This document shows positions 23,413-35,548 of a stretch of 64,000 nt of DNA, in pieces. The stretch covers positions 124,001 to 188,000 of the forward strand of contig NW_027478927.1 of NCBI RefSeq assembly GCF_051014685.1, read 5' to 3'. The notes under the pieces are model-generated. The model ran no database searches. It was not told the origin of the DNA and was given only the letters and a program-made list of their open reading frames with translations. Every line of letters starts with the position of its first letter. The first letter of the stretch is position 1. Made by a program: the position numbers and the translations under genes. The DNA comes from Ptiloglossa arizonensis (lineage: Eukaryota > Arthropoda > Insecta > Hymenoptera > Colletidae).

Positions 23413-26400
23413 TGCTCCAAACGCTTAACCAGAATGGGCTAGGGAAAAAATACGCATACCGTTGTAATAGGGCGAGTTTCTACTTTCAGACTCAGCAGGA
23501 ATTTTTGGGTTTGGTCAATCCGTTCGCGAGATATGGGACTTTGAAGCTAAGAAATGGTTGAGAAGACAACAAATTTTTCCCAATTCTGCTGCTCCAAACG
23601 CTTAACCAGAATGGGCTAGGGAAAAAATACGCATACCGTTGTAATCGGGCGAGTTTCTACTTTCAGATGCAGCAGGAATTTTTGGGTTAGGTCAATCCGT
23701 TCGCGAGATATGGGAGTTTGAAGCCAAGAAATGGTTGAGAAGGCAAAAAAATTTTTCGCAATTCTGCTGCTCCAAACGCTTAACCAGAATGACCTAGGGG
23801 AAAAATACACATACCGTTGTAATCGGGCGGGTTTCTACTTTCAGATGCAATAGGAATTTTTGGGTTATGTCAATCCGTTCGCGAGATATGGGAGTTTGAA
23901 ACCAAGAAATGGTTGAGAAGGCAAAACATTTTTCGCAATTCTGCTGCTCCAAACGCTTAACCAGAATGGCCTAGAGAAAAAATACGCATATCGTTGTAAT
24001 CGGGCGAGTTTCTACTTTCAGACGCAGCAGGAATTTTTGGGTTTGGTCAATCCGTTCGCGAGATATGGGAGTTTGAAGCTAAGAAATGGTTGAGAAGACA
24101 ACAAATTTTTCGCACTTCTGCTGCTCCAAACGCTTAACCAGAATGGGCTAGGGAAAAAATACGCATACCGTTGTAATCGGGCGAGTTTCTACTTTCAGAC
24201 TCAGCAGGAATTTTTGGGTTTGGTCAATCCGTTCGCGAGATATGGGACTTTGAAGCTAAGAAATGGTTGAAAAGACAACAAATTTTTCCCAATTCTGCTG
24301 CTCCAAACGCTTAACCAGAATGGGCTAGAGAAAAAATACACATACCGTTGTAATCGGGCGAGCTTCTACTTTCACACGCAACAGTAATTTTTGGGTTAGG
24401 TCAATCCGTTCGCGAGATATGGCAGATTGAAGCCAAGAAATGGTTGATAAGGCAAAAAATTTTTCGCAATTCTGCTGCTCCAAACGCTTTACCAGAATGG
24501 CCTAGGGAAAAAATACACATACCGTTGTAATCGGGCGAGTTTCTACTTTCAGATGCAACAGGAATTTTTGGGTTTGGTCAATCCGTTCGCGAGATATGGG
24601 ACTTTGAACCTAAGAAATGGTTGAGAAGACAACAAATTTTTCGCAATTCTGCTGCTCCAAACGCTTAACCAGATTGGGCTAGGGAAAAAATACACATACC
24701 GTTGTAATCGGGCGAGTTTCTACTTTCACACGCAACAGGAATTTTTGGGTTAGGTCAATCCGTTCGCGAGATATGGCAGATTGAAGCCAAGAAATGGTTG
24801 ATAAGGCAAAAAATTTTTCGCAATTCTGCTGCTCCAAACGCTTAACCAGAATGGCCTAGGGAAAAAATACACATACCGTTGTAATCGGGCGAGTTTCTAC
24901 GTTCAGGTGCAATAGGAATTTTTGGGTTAGGTCAATCCGTCGCGAGATATGGGAGTTTGAAACCAAGAAATGGTTGAGAAGGCAAAAAATTTTTCGCAAT
25001 TCTGTTGCTCCAAACGCTTAACCAGAATGGCCTAGGGAAAAAATACACACACCGTTGTAATCGGGAGAGTTTCTACTTTCAGATGCAACAGGAATTTTTG
25101 GGTTAGGTCAATCCGTTCGCGAGATATGGGAGTTTGAAGCTAAGAAATGGTTGAGAAGACAAAAAATTTTTCGCACTTCTGCTGCTCCAAACGCTTAACC
25201 AGAATGGGCTAGGGAAAAAATACGCATACCGTTGTAATAGGGCGAGTTTCTACTTTCAGACTCAGCAGGAATTTTTGGGTTTGGTCAATCCGTTCGCGAG
25301 ATATGGGACTTTGAAGCTAAGAAATGGTTGAGAAGACAACAAATTTTTCCCAATTCTGCTGCTCCAAACGCTTAACCAGAATGGGCTAGGGAAAAAATAC
25401 GCATACCGTTGTAATCGGGCGAGTTTCTACTTTCAGATGCAGCAGGAATTTTTGGGTTAGGTCAATCCGTTCGCGAGATATGGGAGTTTGAAGCCAAGAA
25501 ATGGTTGAGAAGGCAAAAAAATTTTTCGCAATTCTGCTGCTCCAAACGCTTAACCAGAATGACCTAGGGGAAAAATACACATACCGTTGTAATCGGGCGG
25601 GTTTCTACTTTCAGATGCAATAGGAATTTTTGGGTTATGTCAATCCGTTCGCGAGATATGGGAGTTTGAAACCAAGAAATGGTTGAGAAGGCAAAACATT
25701 TTTCGCAATTCTGCTGCTCCAAACGCTTAACCAGAATGGCCTAGAGAAAAAATACGCATATCGTTGTAATCGGGCGAGTTTCTACTTTCAGACGCAGCAG
25801 GAATTTTTGGGTTTGGTCAATCCGTTCGCGAGATATGGGAGTTTGAAGCTAAGAAATGGTTGAGAAGACAACAAATTTTTCGCACTTCTGCTGCTCCAAA
25901 CGCTTAACCAGAATGGGCTAGGGAAAAAATACGCATACCGTTGTAATCGGGCGAGTTTCTACTTTCAGACTCAGCAGGAATTTTTGGGTTTGGTCAATCC
26001 GTTCGCGAGATATGGGACTTTGAAGCTAAGAAATGGTTGAAAAGACAACAAATTTTTCCCAATTCTGCTGCTCCAAACGCTTAACCAGAATGGGCTAGAG
26101 AAAAAATACACATACCGTTGTAATCGGGCGAGCTTCTACTTTCACACGCAACAGTAATTTTTGGGTTAGGTCAATCCGTTCGCGAGATATGGCAGATTGA
26201 AGCCAAGAAATGGTTGATAAGGCAAAAAATTTTTCGCAATTCTGCTGCTCCAAACGCTTTACCAGAATGGCCTAGGGAAAAAATACACATACCGTTGTAA
26301 TCGGGCGAGTTTCTACTTTCAGATGCAACAGGAATTTTTGGGTTTGGTCAATCCGTTCGCGAGATATGGGACTTTGAACCTAAGAAATGGTTGAGAAGAC

Positions 26401-27078
26401 AACAAATTTTTCGCAATTCTGCTGCTCCAAACGCTTAACCAGATTGGGCTAGGGAAAAAATACACATACCGTTGTAATCGGGCGAGTTTCTACTTTCACA
26501 CGCAACAGGAATTTTTGGGTTAGGTCAATCCGTTCGCGAGATATGGCAGATTGAAGCCAAGAAATGGTTGATAAGGCAAAAAATTTTTCGCAATTCTGCT
26601 GCTCCAAACGCTTAACCAGAATGGCCTAGGGAAAAAATACACATACCGTTGTAATCGGGCGAGTTTCTACGTTCAGGTGCAATAGGAATTTTTGGGTTAG
26701 GTCAATCCGTCGCGAGATATGGGAGTTTGAAACCAAGAAATGGTTGAGAAGGCAAAAAATTTTTCGCAATTCTGTTGCTCCAAACGCTTAACCAGAATGG
26801 CCTAGGGAAAAAATACACACACCGTTGTAATCGGGAGAGTTTCTACTTTCAGATGCAACAGGAATTTTTGGGTTAGGTCAATCCGTTCGCGAGATATGGG
26901 AGTTTGAAGCTAAGAAATGGTTGAGAAGACAAAAAATTTTTCGCACTTCTGCTGCTCCAAACGCTTAACCAGAATGGGCTAGGGAAAAAATACGCATACC
27001 GTTGTAATAGGGCGAGTTTCTACTTTCAGACTCAGCAGGAATTTTTGGGTTTGGTCAATCCGTTCGCGAGATATGGGA
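23413..27078. repeat. Two adjacent copies of a 1770-bp, 10-monomer unit
   Basis: Copy 1 is 23413-25182 and copy 2 is 25183-26952, with similarity running on to 27078. The left edge is gttgctcc versus gctgctcc (23412 against 25182). The right edge is gggac versus gggag (25309 against 27079). I saw no difference between the copies in the parts compared, including the 7-A form gcaaaaaaattttt. The unit contains the E, B, G, F, A, B, C, D series. Such identity points to recent amplification. Confidence 0.85.
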
Positions 27079-30000
27079 GTTTGAAGCTAAGAAATGTTTG
27101 AGAAGACAACAAATTTTTCGCACTTCTGCTGCTCCAAACGCTTAACCAGAATGGGCTAGGGAAAAAATACGCATACCGTTGTAATCGGGCGAGTTTCTAC
27201 TTTCAGACTCAGCAGGAATTTTTGGGTTTGGTCAATCCGTTCGCGAGATATGGGACTTTGAAGCTAAGAAATGGTTGAGAAGACAACAAATTTTTCCCAA
27301 TTCTGCTGCTCCAAACGCTTAACCAGAATGGGCTAGGGAAAAAATACACATACCGTTGTAATCGGGCGAGTTTCTACTTTCACACGCAACAGGAATTTTT
27401 TGGTTAGGTCAATCCGTTCGCGAGATATGGCAGATTGAAGCCAAGAAATGGTTGATAAGGCAAAAAATTTTTCGCAATTCTGCTGCTCCAAACGCTTTAC
27501 CAGAATGGCCTAGGGAAAAAATACACACACCGTTGTAATCGGGCGAGTTTCTACTTTCAGGTGCAACAGGAATTTTTGGGTTAGGTCAATCCGTCCGCGA
27601 GATATGGGAGTTTGAAGCTAAGAAATGTTTGAGAAGACAACAAATTTTTCGCACTTCTGCTGCTCCAAACGCTTAACCAGAATGGGCTAGGGAAAAAATA
27701 CGCATACCGTTGTAATCGGGCGAGTTTCTACTTTCAGACTCAGCAGGAATTTTTGGGTTTGTTCAATCCGTTCGCGAGATATGGGACTTTGAAGCTAAGA
27801 AATGGTTGAAAAGACAACAAATTTTTCCCAATTCTGCTGCTCCAAACGCTTAACCAGAATGGGCTAGAGAAAAAATACACATACCGTTGTAATCGGGCGA
27901 GCTTCTACTTTCACACGCAACAGTAATTTTTGGGTTAGGTCAATCCGTTCGCGAGATATGGCAGATTGAAGCCAAGAAATGGTTGATAAGGCAAAAAATT
28001 TTTCGCAATTCTGCTGCTCCAAACGCTTTACCAGAATGGCCTAGGGAAGAAATACACATACCGTTGTAATCGGGCGAGTTTCTACTTTCAGATGCAGCAG
28101 GAATTTTTGGGTTAGGTCAATCCGTTCGCGAGATATGGGAGTTTGAAGCCAAGAAATGGTTGAGAAAGCAAAAAATTTTTCGCAATTCTGCTGCTCCAAA
28201 CGCTTAACCAGAATGGCCTAGGGAAAAAATACACATACCGTTGTAATCGGGCGAGTTTCTACTTTCAGACGCAGCAGGAATTTTTGGGTTTGGTCAATCC
28301 GTTCGCGAGATATGGGAGTTTGAAGCTAAGAAATGGTTGAGAAGACAACAAATTTTTCGCACTTCTGCTGCTCCAAACGCTTAACCAGAATGGGCTAGGG
28401 AAAAAATACGCATACCGTTGTAATCGGGCGAGTTTCTACTTTCAGACTCAGCAGGAATTTTTGGGTTTGGTCAATCCGTTCGCGAGATATGGGACTTTGA
28501 AGCTAAGAAATGGTTGAAAAGACAACAAATTTTTCCCAATTCTGCTGCTCCAAACGCTTAACCAGAATGGGCTAGAGAAAAAATACACATACCGTTGTAA
28601 TCGGGCGAGCTTCTACTTTCACACGCAACAGTAATTTTTGGGTTAGGTCAATCCGTTCGCGAGATATGGCAGATTGAAGCCAAGAAATGGTTGATAAGGC
28701 AAAAAATTTTTCGCAATTCTGCTGCTCCAAACGCTTTACCAGAATGGCCTAGGGAAAAAATACACATACCGTTGTAATCGGGCGAGTTTCTACTTTCAGA
28801 TGCAACAGGAATTTTTGGGTTTGGTCAATCCGTTCGCGAGATATGGGACTTTGAACCTAAGAAATGGTTGAGAAGACAACAAATTTTTCGCAATTCTGCT
28901 GCTCCAAACGCTTAACCAGATTGGGCTAGGGAAAAAATACACATACCGTTGTAATCGGGCGAGTTTCTACTTTCACACGCAACAGGAATTTTTGGGTTAG
29001 GTCAATCCGTTCGCGAGATATGGCAGATTGAAGCCAAGAAATGGTTGATAAGGCAAAAAATTTTTCGCAATTCTGCTGCTCCAAACGCTTAACCAGAATG
29101 GCCTAGGGAAAAAATACACATACCGTTGTAATCGGGCGAGTTTCTACGTTCAGGTGCAATAGGAATTTTTGGGTTAGGTCAATCCGTCGCGAGATATGGG
29201 AGTTTGAAACCAAGAAATGGTTGAGAAGGCAAAAAATTTTTCGCAATTCTGTTGCTCCAAACGCTTAACCAGAATGGCCTAGGGAAAAAATACACACACC
29301 GTTGTAATCGGGAGAGTTTCTACTTTCAGATGCAACAGGAATTTTTGGGTTAGGTCAATCCGTTCGCGAGATATGGGAGTTTGAAGCTAAGAAATGGTTG
29401 AGAAGACAAAAAATTTTTCGCACTTCTGCTGCTCCAAACGCTTAACCAGAATGGGCTAGGGAAAAAATACGCATACCGTTGTAATAGGGCGAGTTTCTAC
29501 TTTCAGACTCAGCAGGAATTTTTGGGTTTGGTCAATCCGTTCGCGAGATATGGGACTTTGAAGCTAAGAAATGGTTGAGAAGACAACAAATTTTTCCCAA
29601 TTCTGCTGCTCCAAACGCTTAACCAGAATGGGCTAGGGAAAAAATACGCATACCGTTGTAATCGGGCGAGTTTCTACTTTCAGATGCAGCAGGAATTTTT
29701 GGGTTAGGTCAATCCGTTCGCGAGATATGGGAGTTTGAAGCCAAGAAATGGTTGAGAAGGCAAAAAAATTTTTCGCAATTCTGCTGCTCCAAACGCTTAA
29801 CCAGAATGACCTAGGGGAAAAATACACATACCGTTGTAATCGGGCGGGTTTCTACTTTCAGATGCAATAGGAATTTTTGGGTTATGTCAATCCGTTCGCG
29901 AGATATGGGAGTTTGAAACCAAGAAATGGTTGAGAAGGCAAAACATTTTTCGCAATTCTGCTGCTCCAAACGCTTAACCAGAATGGCCTAGAGAAAAAAT

Positions 30001-32512
30001 ACGCATATCGTTGTAATCGGGCGAGTTTCTACTTTCAGACGCAGCAGGAATTTTTGGGTTTGGTCAATCCGTTCGCGAGATATGGGAGTTTGAAGCTAAG
30101 AAATGGTTGAGAAGACAACAAATTTTTCGCACTTCTGCTGCTCCAAACGCTTAACCAGAATGGGCTAGGGAAAAAATACGCATACCGTTGTAATCGGGCG
30201 AGTTTCTACTTTCAGACTCAGCAGGAATTTTTGGGTTTGGTCAATCCGTTCGCGAGATATGGGACTTTGAAGCTAAGAAATGGTTGAAAAGACAACAAAT
30301 TTTTCCCAATTCTGCTGCTCCAAACGCTTAACCAGAATGGGCTAGAGAAAAAATACACATACCGTTGTAATCGGGCGAGCTTCTACTTTCACACGCAACA
30401 GTAATTTTTGGGTTAGGTCAATCCGTTCGCGAGATATGGCAGATTGAAGCCAAGAAATGGTTGATAAGGCAAAAAATTTTTCGCAATTCTGCTGCTCCAA
30501 ACGCTTTACCAGAATGGCCTAGGGAAAAAATACACATACCGTTGTAATCGGGCGAGTTTCTACTTTCAGATGCAACAGGAATTTTTGGGTTTGGTCAATC
30601 CGTTCGCGAGATATGGGACTTTGAACCTAAGAAATGGTTGAGAAGACAACAAATTTTTCGCAATTCTGCTGCTCCAAACGCTTAACCAGATTGGGCTAGG
30701 GAAAAAATACACATACCGTTGTAATCGGGCGAGTTTCTACTTTCACACGCAACAGGAATTTTTGGGTTAGGTCAATCCGTTCGCGAGATATGGCAGATTG
30801 AAGCCAAGAAATGGTTGATAAGGCAAAAAATTTTTCGCAATTCTGCTGCTCCAAACGCTTAACCAGAATGGCCTAGGGAAAAAATACACATACCGTTGTA
30901 ATCGGGCGAGTTTCTACGTTCAGGTGCAATAGGAATTTTTGGGTTAGGTCAATCCGTCGCGAGATATGGGAGTTTGAAACCAAGAAATGGTTGAGAAGGC
31001 AAAAAATTTTTCGCAATTCTGTTGCTCCAAACGCTTAACCAGAATGGCCTAGGGAAAAAATACACACACCGTTGTAATCGGGAGAGTTTCTACTTTCAGA
31101 TGCAACAGGAATTTTTGGGTTAGGTCAATCCGTTCGCGAGATATGGGAGTTTGAAGCTAAGAAATGGTTGAGAAGACAAAAAATTTTTCGCACTTCTGCT
31201 GCTCCAAACGCTTAACCAGAATGGGCTAGGGAAAAAATACGCATACCGTTGTAATAGGGCGAGTTTCTACTTTCAGACTCAGCAGGAATTTTTGGGTTTG
31301 GTCAATCCGTTCGCGAGATATGGGAGTTTGAAGCTAAGAAATGTTTGAGAAGACAACAAATTTTTCGCACTTCTGCTGCTCCAAACGCTTAACCAGAATG
31401 GGCTAGGGAAAAAATACGCATACCGTTGTAATCGGGCGAGTTTCTACTTTCAGACTCAGCAGGAATTTTTGGGTTTGGTCAATCCGTTCGCGAGATATGG
31501 GACTTTGAAGCTAAGAAATGGTTGAGAAGACAACAAATTTTTCCCAATTCTGCTGCTCCAAACGCTTAACCAGAATGGGCTAGGGAAAAAATACACATAC
31601 CGTTGTAATCGGGCGAGTTTCTACTTTCACACGCAACAGGAATTTTTTGGTTAGGTCAATCCGTTCGCGAGATATGGCAGATTGAAGCCAAGAAATGGTT
31701 GATAAGGCAAAAAATTTTTCGCAATTCTGCTGCTCCAAACGCTTTACCAGAATGGCCTAGGGAAAAAATACACACACCGTTGTAATCGGGCGAGTTTCTA
31801 CTTTCAGGTGCAACAGGAATTTTTGGGTTAGGTCAATCCGTCCGCGAGATATGGGAGTTTGAAGCTAAGAAATGTTTGAGAAGACAACAAATTTTTCGCA
31901 CTTCTGCTGCTCCAAACGCTTAACCAGAATGGGCTAGGGAAAAAATACGCATACCGTTGTAATCGGGCGAGTTTCTACTTTCAGACTCAGCAGGAATTTT
32001 TGGGTTTGTTCAATCCGTTCGCGAGATATGGGACTTTGAAGCTAAGAAATGGTTGAAAAGACAACAAATTTTTCCCAATTCTGCTGCTCCAAACGCTTAA
32101 CCAGAATGGGCTAGAGAAAAAATACACATACCGTTGTAATCGGGCGAGCTTCTACTTTCACACGCAACAGTAATTTTTGGGTTAGGTCAATCCGTTCGCG
32201 AGATATGGCAGATTGAAGCCAAGAAATGGTTGATAAGGCAAAAAATTTTTCGCAATTCTGCTGCTCCAAACGCTTTACCAGAATGGCCTAGGGAAGAAAT
32301 ACACATACCGTTGTAATCGGGCGAGTTTCTACTTTCAGATGCAGCAGGAATTTTTGGGTTAGGTCAATCCGTTCGCGAGATATGGGAGTTTGAAGCCAAG
32401 AAATGGTTGAGAAAGCAAAAAATTTTTCGCAATTCTGCTGCTCCAAACGCTTAACCAGAATGGCCTAGGGAAAAAATACACATACCGTTGTAATCGGGCG
32501 AGTTTCTACTTT
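23992..32512. repeat. Two adjacent copies of a 4247-bp, 24-monomer unit
   Basis: Copy 1 is 23992-28238 and copy 2 starts exactly at the next base, 28239, and matches to 32512. The left edge is tatcgttg versus taccgttg. The right edge is gacgcagc versus gatgcagc. The rare form tttgttcaatcc is at 27761 and 32008, exactly 4247 bp apart, and cctagggaagaaat recurs near 28043 and 32290. Copy 1 contains most of the 1770-bp tandem pair, so duplications are nested. Confidence 0.85.
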
Positions 32513-34606
32513 CAGATGCAGCAGGAATTTTTGGGTTAGGTCAATCCGTTCGCGAGATATGGGAGTTTGAAGCCAAGAAATGGTTGAGAAGGCAAAAAAA
32601 TTTTTCGCAATTCTGCTGCTCCAAACGCTTAACCAGAATGACCTAGGGGAAAAATACACATACCGTTGTAATCGGGCGGGTTTCTACTTTCAGATGCAAT
32701 AGGAATTTTTGGGTTATGTCAATCCGTTCGCGAGATATGGGAGTTTGAAACCAAGAAATGGTTGAGAAGGCAAAACATTTTTCGCAATTCTGCTGCTCCA
32801 AACGCTTAACCAGAATGGCCTAGAGAAAAAATACGCATATCGTTGTAATCGGGCGAGTTTCTACTTTCAGACGCAGCAGGAATTTTTGGGTTTGGTCAAT
32901 CCGTTCGCGAGATATGGGAGTTTGAAGCTAAGAAATGGTTGAGAAGACAACAAATTTTTCGCACTTCTGCTGCTCCAAACGCTTAACCAGAATGGGCTAG
33001 GGAAAAAATACGCATACCGTTGTAATCGGGCGAGTTTCTACTTTCAGACTCAGCAGGAATTTTTGGGTTTGGTCAATCCGTTCGCGAGATATGGGACTTT
33101 GAAGCTAAGAAATGGTTGAAAAGACAACAAATTTTTCCCAATTCTGCTGCTCCAAACGCTTAACCAGAATGGGCTAGAGAAAAAATACACATACCGTTGT
33201 AATCGGGCGAGCTTCTACTTTCACACGCAACAGTAATTTTTGGGTTAGGTCAATCCGTTCGCGAGATATGGCAGATTGAAGCCAAGAAATGGTTGATAAG
33301 GCAAAAAATTTTTCGCAATTCTGCTGCTCCAAACGCTTTACCAGAATGGCCTAGGGAAAAAATACACATACCGTTGTAATCGGGCGAGTTTCTACTTTCA
33401 GATGCAACAGGAATTTTTGGGTTTGGTCAATCCGTTCGCGAGATATGGGACTTTGAACCTAAGAAATGGTTGAGAAGACAACAAATTTTTCGCAATTCTG
33501 CTGCTCCAAACGCTTAACCAGATTGGGCTAGGGAAAAAATACACATACCGTTGTAATCGGGCGAGTTTCTACTTTCACACGCAACAGGAATTTTTGGGTT
33601 AGGTCAATCCGTTCGCGAGATATGGCAGATTGAAGCCAAGAAATGGTTGATAAGGCAAAAAATTTTTCGCAATTCTGCTGCTCCAAACGCTTAACCAGAA
33701 TGGCCTAGGGAAAAAATACACATACCGTTGTAATCGGGCGAGTTTCTACGTTCAGGTGCAATAGGAATTTTTGGGTTAGGTCAATCCGTCGCGAGATATG
33801 GGAGTTTGAAACCAAGAAATGGTTGAGAAGGCAAAAAATTTTTCGCAATTCTGTTGCTCCAAACGCTTAACCAGAATGGCCTAGGGAAAAAATACACACA
33901 CCGTTGTAATCGGGAGAGTTTCTACTTTCAGATGCAACAGGAATTTTTGGGTTAGGTCAATCCGTTCGCGAGATATGGGAGTTTGAAGCTAAGAAATGGT
34001 TGAGAAGACAAAAAATTTTTCGCACTTCTGCTGCTCCAAACGCTTAACCAGAATGGGCTAGGGAAAAAATACGCATACCGTTGTAGTAGGGCGAGTTTCT
34101 ACTTTCAGACTCAGCAGGAATTTTTGGGTTTGGTCAATCCGTTCGCGAGATATGGGAGTTTGAAGCTAAGAAATGTTTGAGAAGACAACAAATTTTTCGC
34201 ACTTCTGCTGCTCCAAACGCTTAACCAGAATGGGCTAGGGAAAAAATACGCATACCGTTGTAATCGGGCGAGTTTCTACTTTCAGACTCAGCAGGAATTT
34301 TTGGGTTTGGTCAATCCGTTCGCGAGATATGGGACTTTGAAGCTAAGAAATGGTTGAGAAGACAACAAATTTTTCCCAATTCTGCTGCTCCAAACGCTTA
34401 ACCAGAATGGGCTAGGGAAAAAATACACATACCGTTGTAATCGGGCGAGTTTCTACTTTCACACGCAACAGGAATTTTTTGGTTAGGTCAATCCGTTCGC
34501 GAGATATGGCAGATTGAAGCCAAGAAATGGTTGATAAGGCAAAAAATTTTTCGCAATTCTGCTGCTCCAAACGCTTTACCAGAATGGCCTAGGGAAAAAA
34601 TACACA
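29648..34606. repeat. Offset copy, 16 monomers (2832 bp)
   Basis: 29648-31774 matches 32480-34606. The left edge is where tacgcata and tacacata have just differed. The right edge is cacacacc versus cacatacc (31775 against 34607). One clear difference is gtagtaggg near 34085 where the other copy has gtaatagg. This overlaps copy 2 of the 4247-bp unit and supplies a third copy of the 7-A G unit. Confidence 0.8.
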
Positions 34607-35548
34607 TACCGTTGTAATCGGGCGAGTTTCTACTTTCAGATGCACCAGGAATTTTTGGGTTAGGTCAATCCGTTCGCGAGATATGGGAGTTTGAAGCCAA
34701 GAAATGGTTGAGAAAGCAAAAAATTTTTCGCAATTCTGCTGCTCCAAACGCTTAACCAGAATGGCCTAGGGAAAAAATACACATACCGTTGTAATCGGGC
34801 GAGTTTCTACTTTCAGATGCAACAGGAATTTTTGGGTTTGGTCAATCCGTTCGCGAGATATGGGACTTTGAACCTAAGAAATGGTTGAGAAGACAACAAA
34901 TTTTTCGCAATTCTGCTGCTCCAAACGCTTAACCAGATTGGGCTAGGGAAAAAATACACATACCGTTGTAATCGGGCGAGTTTCTACTTTCACACGCAAC
35001 AGGAATTTTTGGGTTAGGTCAATCCGTTCGCGAGATATGGCAGATTGAAGCCAAGAAATGGTTGATAAGGCAAAAAATTTTTCGCAATTCTGCTGCTCCA
35101 AACGCTTAACCAGAATGGCCTAGGGAAAAAATACACATACCGTTGTAATCGGGCGAGTTTCTACGTTCAGGTGCAATAGGAATTTTTGGGTTAGGTCAAT
35201 CCGTCGCGAGATATGGGAGTTTGAAACCAAGAAATGGTTGAGAAGGCAAAAAATTTTTCGCAATTCTGTTGCTCCAAACGCTTAACCAGAATGGCCTAGG
35301 GAAAAAATACACACACCGTTGTAATCGGGCGAGTTTCTACTTTCAGGTGCAACAGGAATTTTTGGGTTAGGTCAATCCGTCTGCGAGATATGGGAGTTTG
35401 AAGCTAAGAAATGTTTGAGAAGACAACAAATTTTTCGCACTTCTGCTGCTCCAAACGCTTAACCAGAATGGGCTAGGGAAAAAATACGCATACCGTTGTA
35501 ATCGGGCGAGTTTCTACTTTCAGACTCAGCAGGAATTTTTGGGTTTGT

